Positions 1-5,992 of a stretch of DNA of 11,309 bases are shown here, in pieces; the stretch's first letter is position 1; every line of letters begins with the position of its first letter. The notes beneath the pieces were generated by a model, which saw only the letters and a list, made by a program, of their open reading frames with translations, did no database searches and was not told the DNA's origin. The stretch comes from an uncultured bacterium (GTDB lineage Bacteria > Bacillota > Clostridia > Oscillospirales > Oscillospiraceae). The stretch spans positions 1 to 11,309 of the forward strand of contig CAJMQD010000010.1 in NCBI GenBank assembly GCA_905215425.1, written 5' to 3'. A program made the position numbers and the translations under genes.

Positions 1-55
1 CAGGAAGCTATCAGCAACAAAAACGGTTCGGATTTGGATTGCCTTGCTGCACCAC

Positions 56-93
56 GTCGGAGCAAGCTTCATATCGCTTGCTCCGACTTTTTT
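56..93 (+). terminator. Intrinsic terminator of an upstream gene outside the window
   Basis: A perfect 12-bp stem, GTCGGAGCAAGC (56-67) with GCTTGCTCCGAC (76-87), has an 8-nt loop and is followed directly by six T residues (88-93). On the minus strand no T-run follows the stem, so it acts in the plus direction. It would end transcription from a gene lying left of the window and insulate the aro promoter. A second small inverted repeat, GACTTTTT (85-92) with AAAAAGTC (95-102), overlaps the T-run. Confidence 0.85.
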
Positions 94-132
94 CAAAAAG
101 TCAGAGCGCACTCATTCCGCTGCTCCTCCTTT

Positions 133-167
133 TCAAGCCGCAAACGCTCCGCTGGTTTGCGGCTTGA
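133..167. repeat. 13-bp perfect inverted repeat
   Basis: TCAAGCCGCAAAC (133-145) pairs perfectly with GTTTGCGGCTTGA (155-167) around a 9-nt loop. No T-run follows on either strand, so it is not a standard intrinsic terminator. Its role is unknown. It may belong to the same intergenic element as the inverted repeats at 213-252 and 285-492. Confidence 0.6.
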
Positions 168-212
168 TGAGATGGGGCTTTGGATTGGTGCATCTTTTTC
201 GTCAACATAGTT

Positions 213-252
213 CAACAAAGAAGTCACGACGAAAGTCGTGACTTCTTTGTTG
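213..252. repeat. 18-bp perfect hairpin with GAAA tetraloop
   Basis: CAACAAAGAAGTCACGAC (213-230) is exactly complementary to 235-252, and the four-base loop (231-234) reads GAAA on the plus strand, a GNRA-type loop that stabilises RNA hairpins. No T-run follows on either strand, so it does not look like a terminator. A perfect 18-bp arm with so short a loop is unlikely by chance. It could be an intergenic palindromic repeat, a processing or stability hairpin in an RNA, or part of a small mobile element. Confidence 0.7.
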
Positions 253-284
253 GGTTCCGCTCATTTTATTCGCTCCACCCTTCG

Positions 285-492
285 GAGATTTCAATGCTCG
301 GGGGTCGGCAAAGCCGCCCCTGCGCAATTTGTTTTGCGGGGCAAAACGAATTTACGGCGCATAAGCGCCGCCGGCCAGAAGGCCGGTTTTACCGCTTATT
401 CGTCCCGCTGGGCTTCAATTTGGTGGGACGTGATCGGCAGGCAGCGCATTTTTTCGCCAATACAAGACAGCGGACGGGCCTTTTGAAATCTC
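285..492. repeat. 208-nt multi-hairpin block with 10-bp terminal inverted repeat
   Basis: GAGATTTCAA (285-294) and TTGAAATCTC (483-492) are perfect inverted repeats enclosing a series of local stems: GGGG-T-CGGC with GCCG-CCCC (301-320); AATTTGTTTTGC with GCAAAACGAATT (326-352, one G-U pair, loop GGG); CGGCGC with GCGCCG (355-370, loop ATAA); CCGGCC with GGCCGG (371-386, loop AGAA); and CGTCCCGCT with GGTGGGACG (401-430, two G-U pairs). This fits a multibranched RNA closed by a long-range helix, or a MITE-like element with 10-bp terminal repeats. I saw no clear target-site duplication. It matches no RNA class I recognise (not tmRNA, RNase P, SRP RNA or a T-box). The strand is undetermined. 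Confidence 0.5.
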
Positions 493-540
493 GCACAACG
501 GCTGCTCGGCCTTTCTCCGTGTTTTGTGCACTTTTCCCTG

Positions 541-569
541 TTGACATTCCGTCATAAAGTTCTTATACT
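541..569 (+). promoter_or_regulatory. Promoter of the aro operon
   Basis: A perfect -35 hexamer TTGACA (541-546) is followed after exactly 17 bp by TATACT (564-569), one base from the TATAAT consensus. Transcription would start near A576-A577, about 30 nt before the leader peptide start. This is a near-consensus housekeeping sigma-70/SigA promoter. With so strong a promoter, control is likely to act after initiation, at the attenuator downstream. Confidence 0.88.
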
Positions 570-605
570 TTAGCCAACAACAGTTTAGCGACGGAGAGTG
601 TCCAT

Positions 606-659
606 ATGATGAATCGCTACTTTTTTGCATCCTATTACTACTTTACTATGACTGCGTAG
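606..659 (+). CDS. Tyr/Phe-rich leader peptide of the aro operon
   Basis: This 17-codon ORF encodes MMNRYFFASYYYFTMTA and ends with TAG at 657-659. Seven of 17 codons are Tyr (4) or Phe (3), clustered at 618-644 as Y-F-F-A-S-Y-Y-Y-F; there are no Trp codons. A good ribosome binding site, GGAGAG (593-598), lies 7 nt before the ATG, and a near-consensus promoter lies just upstream. A second ATG at 609 is an alternative start. It is followed by mutually exclusive RNA helices and an intrinsic terminator ahead of aroF. This is the layout of a classical attenuation leader, such as those of pheA and trp in enterobacteria. The peptide probably has no function beyond making ribosome progress depend on charged tRNA-Tyr and tRNA-Phe. 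Confidence 0.88.
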   Translation: MMNRYFFASYYYFTMTA

Positions 660-744
660 TAAGGCTAATTTGTGGTGCAAAAATAAGCTCGGTAAGAGAC
701 TGTTTCGTGCGGCACAGGTTAGACCTGTGCCGCATTTTCATTTT
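622..744 (+). promoter_or_regulatory. Ribosome-mediated attenuator (1:2, 2:3, 3:4 helices)
   Basis: Three competing helices can be drawn. Helix 1:2 pairs 622-631 (TTTTTGCATC, within the Phe codons) with 674-683 (GGTGCAAAAA): ten pairs, one of them G-U. Helix 2:3, the antiterminator, pairs 667-678 (AATTTGTGGTGC) with 709-720 (GCGGCACAGGTT): eleven of twelve positions, some G-U, with one G-G mismatch. Helix 3:4, the terminator, pairs 708-719 with 723-734. A ribosome stalled at the Tyr/Phe codons (618-644) covers segment 1 and leaves segment 2 free, so 2:3 forms and transcription continues. A ribosome reaching the stop codon at 657-659 would shield the start of segment 2, so the terminator forms. 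With no translation, 1:2 forms and the terminator again wins. The pairings are read from the sequence; the mechanism is inferred by analogy. Confidence 0.8.
708..744 (+). terminator. Attenuator terminator ahead of aroF
   Basis: TGCGGCACAGGT (708-719) pairs perfectly with ACCTGTGCCGCA (723-734) around a 3-nt TAG loop, followed by the U-rich tract TTTTCATTTT (735-744). It lies 31 nt before the aroF start and after the leader peptide, so it is a conditional terminator within the operon's own leader rather than the end of another gene. Confidence 0.85.
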
Positions 745-775
745 CCCAAAACATTTATAAACGGAGGGCTCGGCA

Positions 776-1777
776 ATGATCGTCGTATTAAAAAACGGAG
801 TAGAAAAAGAAAAACAGGATCAGCTGATGGACTGGCTGAAGGGCCAGGGGCTGAACATCCACGTCTCTCATGGCGTGTATCAGACTGTGCTGGGTCTGGT
901 GGGCGACACCAGCCGCATCGACATGGACCTTATCGGCAGTCTGGGCATTGTGGACTCCGTGACCCGGGTGACCGAGCCCTTCAAGTGCTGCAACCGCAAG
1001 TTCCACCCCGATGACACCGTGGTACAGGTGGGCGACGTGAAGATCGGCCACGGGAACTTCTGCATGATCGCCGGCCCCTGCTCTGTGGAGACAGAGGAAC
1101 AGATCGTAGCTGTGGCCAAGGCGGTCAAGGCCTCCGGCGCCAATATGCTCCGGGGCGGCGCCTTCAAACCCCGCACCTCCCCCTACGACTTCCAGGGGCT
1201 GAAGGCCGAGGGCATCGAGCTGCTGAAGATCGCCCGGCAGGAGACCGGCCTGCCCATCGTCACCGAGATCATGGGGGTGGAGCACCTGCCCCTGTTTGAA
1301 GATGTGGACCTCATTCAGGTGGGCGCCCGGAACATGCAGAACTTCGACCTTTTGAAGGAACTGGGCCGTCTGCGCAAGCCCATCCTCCTCAAGCGCGGCC
1401 TGGCCAGCACCATGAAGGAGCTGCTGATGAGCGCCGAGTACATCATGGCCGGAGGCAACGAGCAGGTCATCCTGTGCGAGCGGGGCATCCGCACCTTCGA
1501 CGACTACACCCGGAACACCCTGGACCTGGCCGTGGTGCCCATGCTGCGGGAGCTGACCCACCTGCCCATCATTGTAGATCCCAGTCACGCCACCGGAATT
1601 GCCCGGCTGGTGCCCCCCATGGCTCTGGCGGCCACCGCCTGCGGGGCCGACGGTCTGATCATCGAGGTACACAACGACCCCATTCACGCTCTGTGCGACG
1701 GCGCCCAGTCTCTGCGGCCGGAGGAATATGACGCTCTGGCCAAGAAGGTGCGCTCTGTGCGGGAGGCGGTACAATGA
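776..1777 (+). CDS. aroF: 3-deoxy-7-phosphoheptulonate synthase (DAHP synthase)
   Basis: Catalyses the first committed shikimate step, condensing phosphoenolpyruvate and erythrose-4-phosphate to DAHP in the cytoplasm. The 333-aa product has the Thermotoga maritima-type architecture: an N-terminal ferredoxin-like regulatory domain (about residues 1-70, opening MIVVLKNGVEKEKQ) and a TIM-barrel catalytic domain (about 75-333). Family motifs visible are IAGPCSVE, LRGGAFKPRTSPYDFQG, GARNMQNF, LLKRG, CERGIRTF and DPSHATG. The expected divalent metal ligands are present as Cys102, His271, Glu297 and Asp308. In this subfamily the ferredoxin-like domain binds Tyr/Phe and mediates feedback inhibition. 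The ATG has a strong GGAGGG site (763-768). This is the first structural gene after the attenuator, so it carries transcriptional and probably allosteric control. Its stop overlaps tyrA by ATGA. Confidence 0.97.
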   Translation: MIVVLKNGVEKEKQDQLMDWLKGQGLNIHVSHGVYQTVLGLVGDTSRIDMDLIGSLGIVDSVTRVTEPFKCCNRKFHPDDTVVQVGDVKIGHGNFCMIAGPCSVETEEQIVAVAKAVKASGANMLRGGAFKPRTSPYDFQGLKAEGIELLKIARQETGLPIVTEIMGVEHLPLFEDVDLIQVGARNMQNFDLLKELGRLRKPILLKRGLASTMKELLMSAEYIMAGGNEQVILCERGIRTFDDYTRNTLDLAVVPMLRELTHLPIIVDPSHATGIARLVPPMALAATACGADGLIIEVHNDPIHALCDGAQSLRPEEYDALAKKVRSVREAVQ

Positions 1778-2607
1778 CAATCGGGATTCTCGGCCTGGGG
1801 CTGATCGGCGGTTCCTTTGCCAAAGCCTATCACGAGGCGGGCTGGCAGGTGCTGGCCCTTGACGCCGATCCCAGCACTCAGGAATTCGCCCAGCTCAGCG
1901 GCGCGGTAGACGGCCCGCTTACCGATGACAAGCTTGCCGCCTGCGACCTGATCCTGCTGGCGGCCTATCCCGCCGCCTCCATCGCCTACTTTAAAGAAAA
2001 GGCCCCTCTCATGGGCCCCCACCCGGTGGTCATCGACTGCTGCGGCACCAAGCGGGTGGTGTGCTCCGCCTGTTTCCCCGTGGCCAAGGAGCACGGCGTC
2101 ACCTTCCTGGGCGGCCACCCCATGGCGGGCACCCACAACTCCGGCTTCAAATACGCCCGGGCCAACCTGTTCCACAGCGCCCCCATGGTGCTGGTGCCCA
2201 TGGACCGGGACGACATCACTCTGCTGGACCGGGCCAAGGCCCTGCTGGCCCCGGCGGGCTTTGGCCGCTTCTCCATCACCGGCGCGCCGGAGCACGACGA
2301 GATGATCGCCTTCACCTCTCAGATGGCCCATGTGATCTCCAACGGATACATCAAAAGCCCCACCGCCGGGGCCCACAAGGGCTTCTCCGCGGGCAGCTAC
2401 AAGGACATGACCCGGGTGGCCTGGCTGGCGCCCCAGATGTGGGCGGAGCTCTTCCTGGAAAACAAGGACTTTCTGCTGAAAGAGCTGGACTTTTTTATGG
2501 CCAGTATGCAGCAGTATCGCGACGCCCTGGCGGCAGACGATCAGCAGGAGCTGGTGCGGCTGCTGGACGAGGGCAGAAAACGAAAGGCGGAGGTTGACGG
2601 ACGATGA
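1774..2607 (+). CDS. tyrA: Prephenate dehydrogenase
   Basis: Converts prephenate to 4-hydroxyphenylpyruvate with oxidation by NAD(P)+, the tyrosine branch. The 277-aa protein opens with a Rossmann dinucleotide-binding motif (ILGLGLIGGS, glycines at about 7, 9 and 12). It has the TyrA signature GGHPMAGTHNSG with the conserved active-site His115, then a helical dimerisation domain containing GSYKDMTRVA, whose Arg is the usual prephenate-contacting region. Asp at the end of beta-2 (ALDADP) suggests NAD rather than NADP preference; this is inference. There is no ACT or chorismate mutase domain, so it is a monofunctional short form. Its position, second in the operon ahead of the common-pathway genes, is not pathway order. 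Both ends overlap neighbours by ATGA, implying translational coupling. Confidence 0.95.
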   Translation: MTIGILGLGLIGGSFAKAYHEAGWQVLALDADPSTQEFAQLSGAVDGPLTDDKLAACDLILLAAYPAASIAYFKEKAPLMGPHPVVIDCCGTKRVVCSACFPVAKEHGVTFLGGHPMAGTHNSGFKYARANLFHSAPMVLVPMDRDDITLLDRAKALLAPAGFGRFSITGAPEHDEMIAFTSQMAHVISNGYIKSPTAGAHKGFSAGSYKDMTRVAWLAPQMWAELFLENKDFLLKELDFFMASMQQYRDALAADDQQELVRLLDEGRKRKAEVDGR

Positions 2608-3665
2608 CTACCATTCATGTTGCGGCATCCCGGGAATACGACATTGAGATCGGCCGCGGCCTGCTGGACCAGGCCGGAGCGCACATCGCCCAGGTCACCG
2701 GAGCGGGGCGCACCGCCGCCGTGATCTCCGACACCAATGTGCTGCCCCTGTACGGCCAGCGTCTGTGCAGCAGTCTGGAGCAGGCGGGCTTCCGGGTGAT
2801 CTCCTGGGCCTTCCCTGCCGGGGAGGCCAGCAAGAATCTGACCACTTACGGGCAGCTGCTCCACTTTTTAGGGGAGAACCACATGACCCGCAGCGACATT
2901 ATCGTGGCCCTGGGCGGCGGCGTCACCGGGGACATGGCGGGCTTTGCCGCCGCCACCTATCAGCGGGGCATCCCCTTCATTCAGGTGCCCACCACCCTGC
3001 TGGCGGCGGTGGACTCCTCTGTAGGGGGCAAAACCGCCATCGACCTGAACACGGGCAAGAATCAGGCCGGGTGCTTCTATCAGCCCTGGCTGGTGCTGTG
3101 CGACCCGGACACCCTGACCACCCTGCCGGAGCGGGAGTACCGCTGCGGCTACGGAGAGATCATCAAGTACAGCGTGCTCTTCGACGCCAACTTTTTTGAG
3201 GAGCTTTGGAATACCCCCGTCAAGGATCAGGTGGAGCATGTGATCTCCACCTGCGTCACCCTGAAGCGCATGGCGGTGATGGAGGACGAGTTCGACACCG
3301 GCGCCCGCCGGAAGCTGAACCTGGGACACTCCTTCGGCCACGCGGTGGAGGCGTGCAGCGACTTCTCCATCCCCCACGGCTGCGCCGTGGCCATCGGCAT
3401 GGCCATCATCACCCGGGCGGCGGTGAAGCGGGGCATCTGCACCCAGGAGGTACTGGACCGCCTGCTGGCCATTCTGGACAAATACGACCTGCCCACCCAG
3501 ACCGATTACCCCCTGGAGGCGCTGTACCGCGCCGCCCTGTCCGATAAAAAGATCTCCGGCGGCAAGATGCACCTGATTGTCCCCGAGGCCATCGGCCGCT
3601 GCCGCATCGAGTCCATTCCCGAGGCTGAGATTCGGGACTGGATGCGGGACGGGGGCATCCAATGA
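2604..3665 (+). CDS. aroB: 3-dehydroquinate synthase
   Basis: Cyclises DAHP to 3-dehydroquinate, an NAD+- and Zn2+/Co2+-dependent reaction and the second shikimate step. At 353 aa it is of normal length. The N-terminal Rossmann-like half has GGGVTGD (104-110) and VPTTLLAAVDSSVGGKTAID, the classic AroB signature covering NAD binding and the active-site Lys. The metal ligands are visible as Glu185 (in YGEIIKY), His242 (first His of GHSFGHA) and His258 (in IPHGCAVAIGM). The ATG overlaps the tyrA stop and the gene ends in an ATGA overlap with aroA. Nothing suggests damage or unusual domain content. Confidence 0.97.
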   Translation: MTTIHVAASREYDIEIGRGLLDQAGAHIAQVTGAGRTAAVISDTNVLPLYGQRLCSSLEQAGFRVISWAFPAGEASKNLTTYGQLLHFLGENHMTRSDIIVALGGGVTGDMAGFAAATYQRGIPFIQVPTTLLAAVDSSVGGKTAIDLNTGKNQAGCFYQPWLVLCDPDTLTTLPEREYRCGYGEIIKYSVLFDANFFEELWNTPVKDQVEHVISTCVTLKRMAVMEDEFDTGARRKLNLGHSFGHAVEACSDFSIPHGCAVAIGMAIITRAAVKRGICTQEVLDRLLAILDKYDLPTQTDYPLEALYRAALSDKKISGGKMHLIVPEAIGRCRIESIPEAEIRDWMRDGGIQ

Positions 3666-4921
3666 CGGCCGTCGCGGCCCCCGGCCCCCGCACGGGACGG
3701 GTGACCATCCCCGCCTCCAAGTCTCAGGCCCACCGGCTGCTGATCTGCGCTGCCCTGGGCCGGGAGCCGGTGGAGCTGGTGTGCGGCGGCCCCTCTGCCG
3801 ACATTTTAGCTACGACCAAATGTCTCAATGCCCTTGGGGCGGACATTCAGCAGACTGCCCCGGATCGCTTTTCCGTCCGGCCCATTGCCGCCGCCCCCGG
3901 CGCCCCGGCACAGCTGGCCTGCGGCGAGAGCGGCTCCACCCTCCGCTTCCTGCTCCCCTTAGTGGGGGCCCTGGGGGCGGAAGGCACCTTTGTCATGGAG
4001 GGCCGCCTGCCCCAGCGGCCTCTGGCCCCCTTTGATACGGTTCTGAAGGAGCACGGCATGACTCTGGAGCAGGAGGGCAGCCTCCTCCGCTGCGGCGGCC
4101 GGCTGCGCCCCGGGGAATATACACTGCCCGGAAACGTGTCCTCCCAGTACATCTCCGGCCTGCTCATGGCCCTGCCCCGGCTGGCGGGGGACAGCACCCT
4201 CACTGTCACCGGACCCATGGAGTCGGCGGGCTATGTGGCCATGACCGAGGATGCCCTGCGCCTGTCCGGCATCCGGTTCACCCGGGACGGCCAGAGCTGG
4301 CGCATCCCCGGCGGCCAGACCTGCCGCCTGCCCGGACTGTGCCGGGTGGAGGGAGACTGGTCCAACGCCGCCTTTTTCCTGTGCGCCGGGGCCCTGTCCC
4401 CGGGGGGAATCACCGTAGAGGGCCTGTCCCTCACCTCCTCCCAGGGGGACCGGGCAGTTCTGGACATCCTCCGCGCCTTCGGGGCGCAGGTGGAGGCGTC
4501 AGAGGGCTCCGTCACCGTCCGCAGGAGTGCCCTGCGGGGCGTCACCATCGACGCCGCCCCCATCCCCGATCTGATCCCCGCTCTCAGCGCGGTGGCCGCG
4601 GCGGCGGAGGGGACCACTTATATTGAAAACGCCGGGCGGCTGCGCCTGAAGGAGTCCGACCGGCTGAAGAGCACCGCCGCCCTGCTGTCCGCCCTGGGCG
4701 GGCAGGTGGAGGAACAGGAGAGCGGTCTGGTCATCCACGGCCGAGCCCAGCTGGCGGGCGGCACCGTGGATGCCTGGAACGACCACCGCATCGCCATGGC
4801 GGCCGCCGTGGCCGCCTGCGCCTGCCGCGGACCGGTCACGGTGACGGACAGCCAGTGCGTCGCCAAATCCTACCCCCGCTTCTGGGAGGACTTTCAGCAG
4901 CTGAAAGGAGAACAGCCATGA
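3662..4921 (+). CDS. aroA: 3-phosphoshikimate 1-carboxyvinyltransferase (EPSP synthase)
   Basis: Transfers the enolpyruvyl group of PEP to shikimate-3-phosphate, the sixth shikimate step. The 419-aa protein has the expected two-domain inside-out barrel signatures: the N-terminal KSQAHR motif (Lys20, Arg25), CGESGSTLRF for PEP binding, LPQRPL, GDWSNAAFF, the catalytic Asp303 in IPDLIPAL, ESDRLKS and WNDHRIAMA, ending with SYPRFWEDF. The glycine in SGST that corresponds to the glyphosate-sensitive position is retained, so this reads as a glyphosate-sensitive type rather than the Ala-containing tolerant type (inference). The start codon overlaps the aroB stop. The end overlaps aroC by ATGA, with the aroC ribosome binding site inside the last aroA codons. 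Confidence 0.96.
   Translation: MTAVAAPGPRTGRVTIPASKSQAHRLLICAALGREPVELVCGGPSADILATTKCLNALGADIQQTAPDRFSVRPIAAAPGAPAQLACGESGSTLRFLLPLVGALGAEGTFVMEGRLPQRPLAPFDTVLKEHGMTLEQEGSLLRCGGRLRPGEYTLPGNVSSQYISGLLMALPRLAGDSTLTVTGPMESAGYVAMTEDALRLSGIRFTRDGQSWRIPGGQTCRLPGLCRVEGDWSNAAFFLCAGALSPGGITVEGLSLTSSQGDRAVLDILRAFGAQVEASEGSVTVRRSALRGVTIDAAPIPDLIPALSAVAAAAEGTTYIENAGRLRLKESDRLKSTAALLSALGGQVEEQESGLVIHGRAQLAGGTVDAWNDHRIAMAAAVAACACRGPVTVTDSQCVAKSYPRFWEDFQQLKGEQP
4904..4910 (+). promoter_or_regulatory. Ribosome binding site that fixes the aroC start
   Basis: AAAGGAG ends 7 nt before the ATG at 4918. This supports 4918 as the aroC start over a longer in-frame reading from 4855, which would add 21 residues from within aroA that no chorismate synthase carries. 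Confidence 0.85.
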
Positions 4922-5988
4922 GCAGCAGCTACGGTGAAAATCTGCACCTGACCATCTTCGGTCAGTCCCACTCCCCGGCCATCGGCGTGACCATGGAGGG
5001 TATCCCCGCCGGGGAGAATGTGGATCTGGAGGCCCTCCAACGGTTTTTAGGCCGCCGGGCCCCGGGGCAGAATGCCTGGTCCACCCCCCGGAAGGAGGGG
5101 GATGTACCCGAATTCCTGTGCGGTCTGAAGGACGGCCGCACCTGCGGCGCACCCATAACGGCCATCATCCGCAACACCAACACCCGCTCCGGCGACTACG
5201 CCGCCCTGGCCCGCACCCCCCGCCCCGGCCACGCCGACTACACCGCCCAGGTGAAATACTTCGGCGCCCAGGACTACGCCGGGGGCGGCCACTTCTCCGG
5301 GCGGCTCACCGCCCCCCTGTGCATCGCCGGCGGCATCTGCCTCCAGCTGCTGGAGCGGGAGGGCATCCAGATCATCAGCCGCATCGCCACCGTCGCCGGA
5401 GTGGAGGACGCGGGGGAGCTGACCTGCTCCACCGCACACAAGCCCTTCCCCACTGTCAGCGACGCCCAGGGGCAAAAAATGCAGCAGGCCATCGCCGCTG
5501 CCCGACAGGAGGGTGACTCCGTGGGCGGCATCGTGGAGTGCGCCGTACTGGGTCTGCCCGCCGGACTGGGGGACCCCATGTTCGGCGGCATGGAAAACCG
5601 CATTGCCGCCATCGTCTTCGGCATTCCCGCCGTGAAGGGCGTGGAGTTCGGCGCCGGGTTTGGCGCCGCCGGGCTGCGGGGCAGCGAAAACAACGACCCC
5701 TTCACTGTGGAAAACGGGAAGGTAGTCACCACCGCCAACCGCTGCGGCGGAATTTTAGGGGGCATCACCGACGGAATGCCCCTCACCTTCCGGGCCGCCT
5801 TTAAGCCCACCCCCTCCATCTCCCGGGAGCAGCGCAGCGTAGACCTGAACACCATGACTCCCGCCCCGCTGACCGTCACCGGGCGGCACGACCCCTGTAT
5901 CGTGCCCCGGGCCGTCCCCTGTGTGGAGGCAGCCGCCGCCATCGCCGTATACGACGCCCTGCTGGCGCGCAAAAAAGAAACGAGGTAA
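4918..5988 (+). CDS. aroC: Chorismate synthase
   Basis: Converts EPSP to chorismate, the last common step, using reduced FMN without net redox change. The 356-aa product begins MSSSYGENLHLTIFGQSHS. Signatures visible: the N-terminal motif around FGQSH (His18), RPGHADY (His105), GGGHFSGR, ENNDPF, GGILGGITDGMPL and the C-terminal RHDPCIVPRAVPCVEA (His324). His18 and His105 match the two catalytic histidines known in the family. The first motif reads GQSHS rather than the more familiar GESHG; from memory, FGQSH also occurs in other clostridial enzymes, so activity is not in doubt. The start overlaps the aroA stop by ATGA, and a 4-nt gap separates the stop from pheA. Whether the reduced flavin is made by a separate reductase cannot be told here. 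Confidence 0.97.
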   Translation: MSSSYGENLHLTIFGQSHSPAIGVTMEGIPAGENVDLEALQRFLGRRAPGQNAWSTPRKEGDVPEFLCGLKDGRTCGAPITAIIRNTNTRSGDYAALARTPRPGHADYTAQVKYFGAQDYAGGGHFSGRLTAPLCIAGGICLQLLEREGIQIISRIATVAGVEDAGELTCSTAHKPFPTVSDAQGQKMQQAIAAARQEGDSVGGIVECAVLGLPAGLGDPMFGGMENRIAAIVFGIPAVKGVEFGAGFGAAGLRGSENNDPFTVENGKVVTTANRCGGILGGITDGMPLTFRAAFKPTPSISREQRSVDLNTMTPAPLTVTGRHDPCIVPRAVPCVEAAAAIAVYDALLARKKETR

Positions 5989-5992
5989 CAAC

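Larger units (their letters stand above)
1..540. other. Gene-free upstream region rich in inverted repeats
   Basis: I see no credible protein gene here. The open frames in the stretch run straight through perfect hairpins, lack good ribosome binding sites, resemble no family I recognise, and one runs into the -35 box of the aro promoter. Base composition is visibly less GC-rich than in the aro genes. The stretch contains a terminator (56-93) and several inverted repeats listed separately. The first 55 bases are probably the 3' untranslated tail of a gene left of the window. The rest may be an intergenic repeat element or a structured RNA. Confidence 0.6.

Noticed and set aside
56..430. CRISPR array suggested by closely spaced palindromes
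   Set aside because: The palindromes differ from each other and are not regularly spaced direct repeats with unique spacers, and no cas gene is present.
285..492. tmRNA, RNase P RNA or SRP RNA in the hairpin-rich block
   Set aside because: None of their conserved sequence elements is visible on either strand, and the arrangement of short stems does not fit these RNAs.
44..557. Three overlapping open frames on the plus strand (44-241, 180-557, 238-486) as possible small genes
   Set aside because: They run through perfect inverted repeats and, for 180-557, into the -35 box. They lack good ribosome binding sites and recognisable domains. They are best explained as chance frames over an inverted-repeat element.
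541..775. T-box riboswitch or TRAP-type control of the aro operon
   Set aside because: The leader is short, I see no T-box specifier stem or conserved T-box sequence and no series of NAG repeats, and the Tyr/Phe-rich peptide with alternative helices explains the terminator better.
788..1780. Long minus-strand open frame of 330 codons opposite aroF
   Set aside because: It lies opposite a clear DAHP synthase gene and is G/A/V/H-rich low-complexity protein, as expected of a shadow frame in GC-rich coding DNA. The same applies to the other long antisense frames across the aro genes.
4855..4917. Upstream extension of aroC to 4855
   Set aside because: The extra residues lie within aroA, match nothing in chorismate synthases, and the ATG at 4918 has a well-spaced AAAGGAG.
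5921..5992. Upstream extension of pheA to 5921
   Set aside because: It would add 24 residues read from aroC in another frame. The ATG at 5993 begins a standard chorismate mutase N-terminus and follows a GAGG site.
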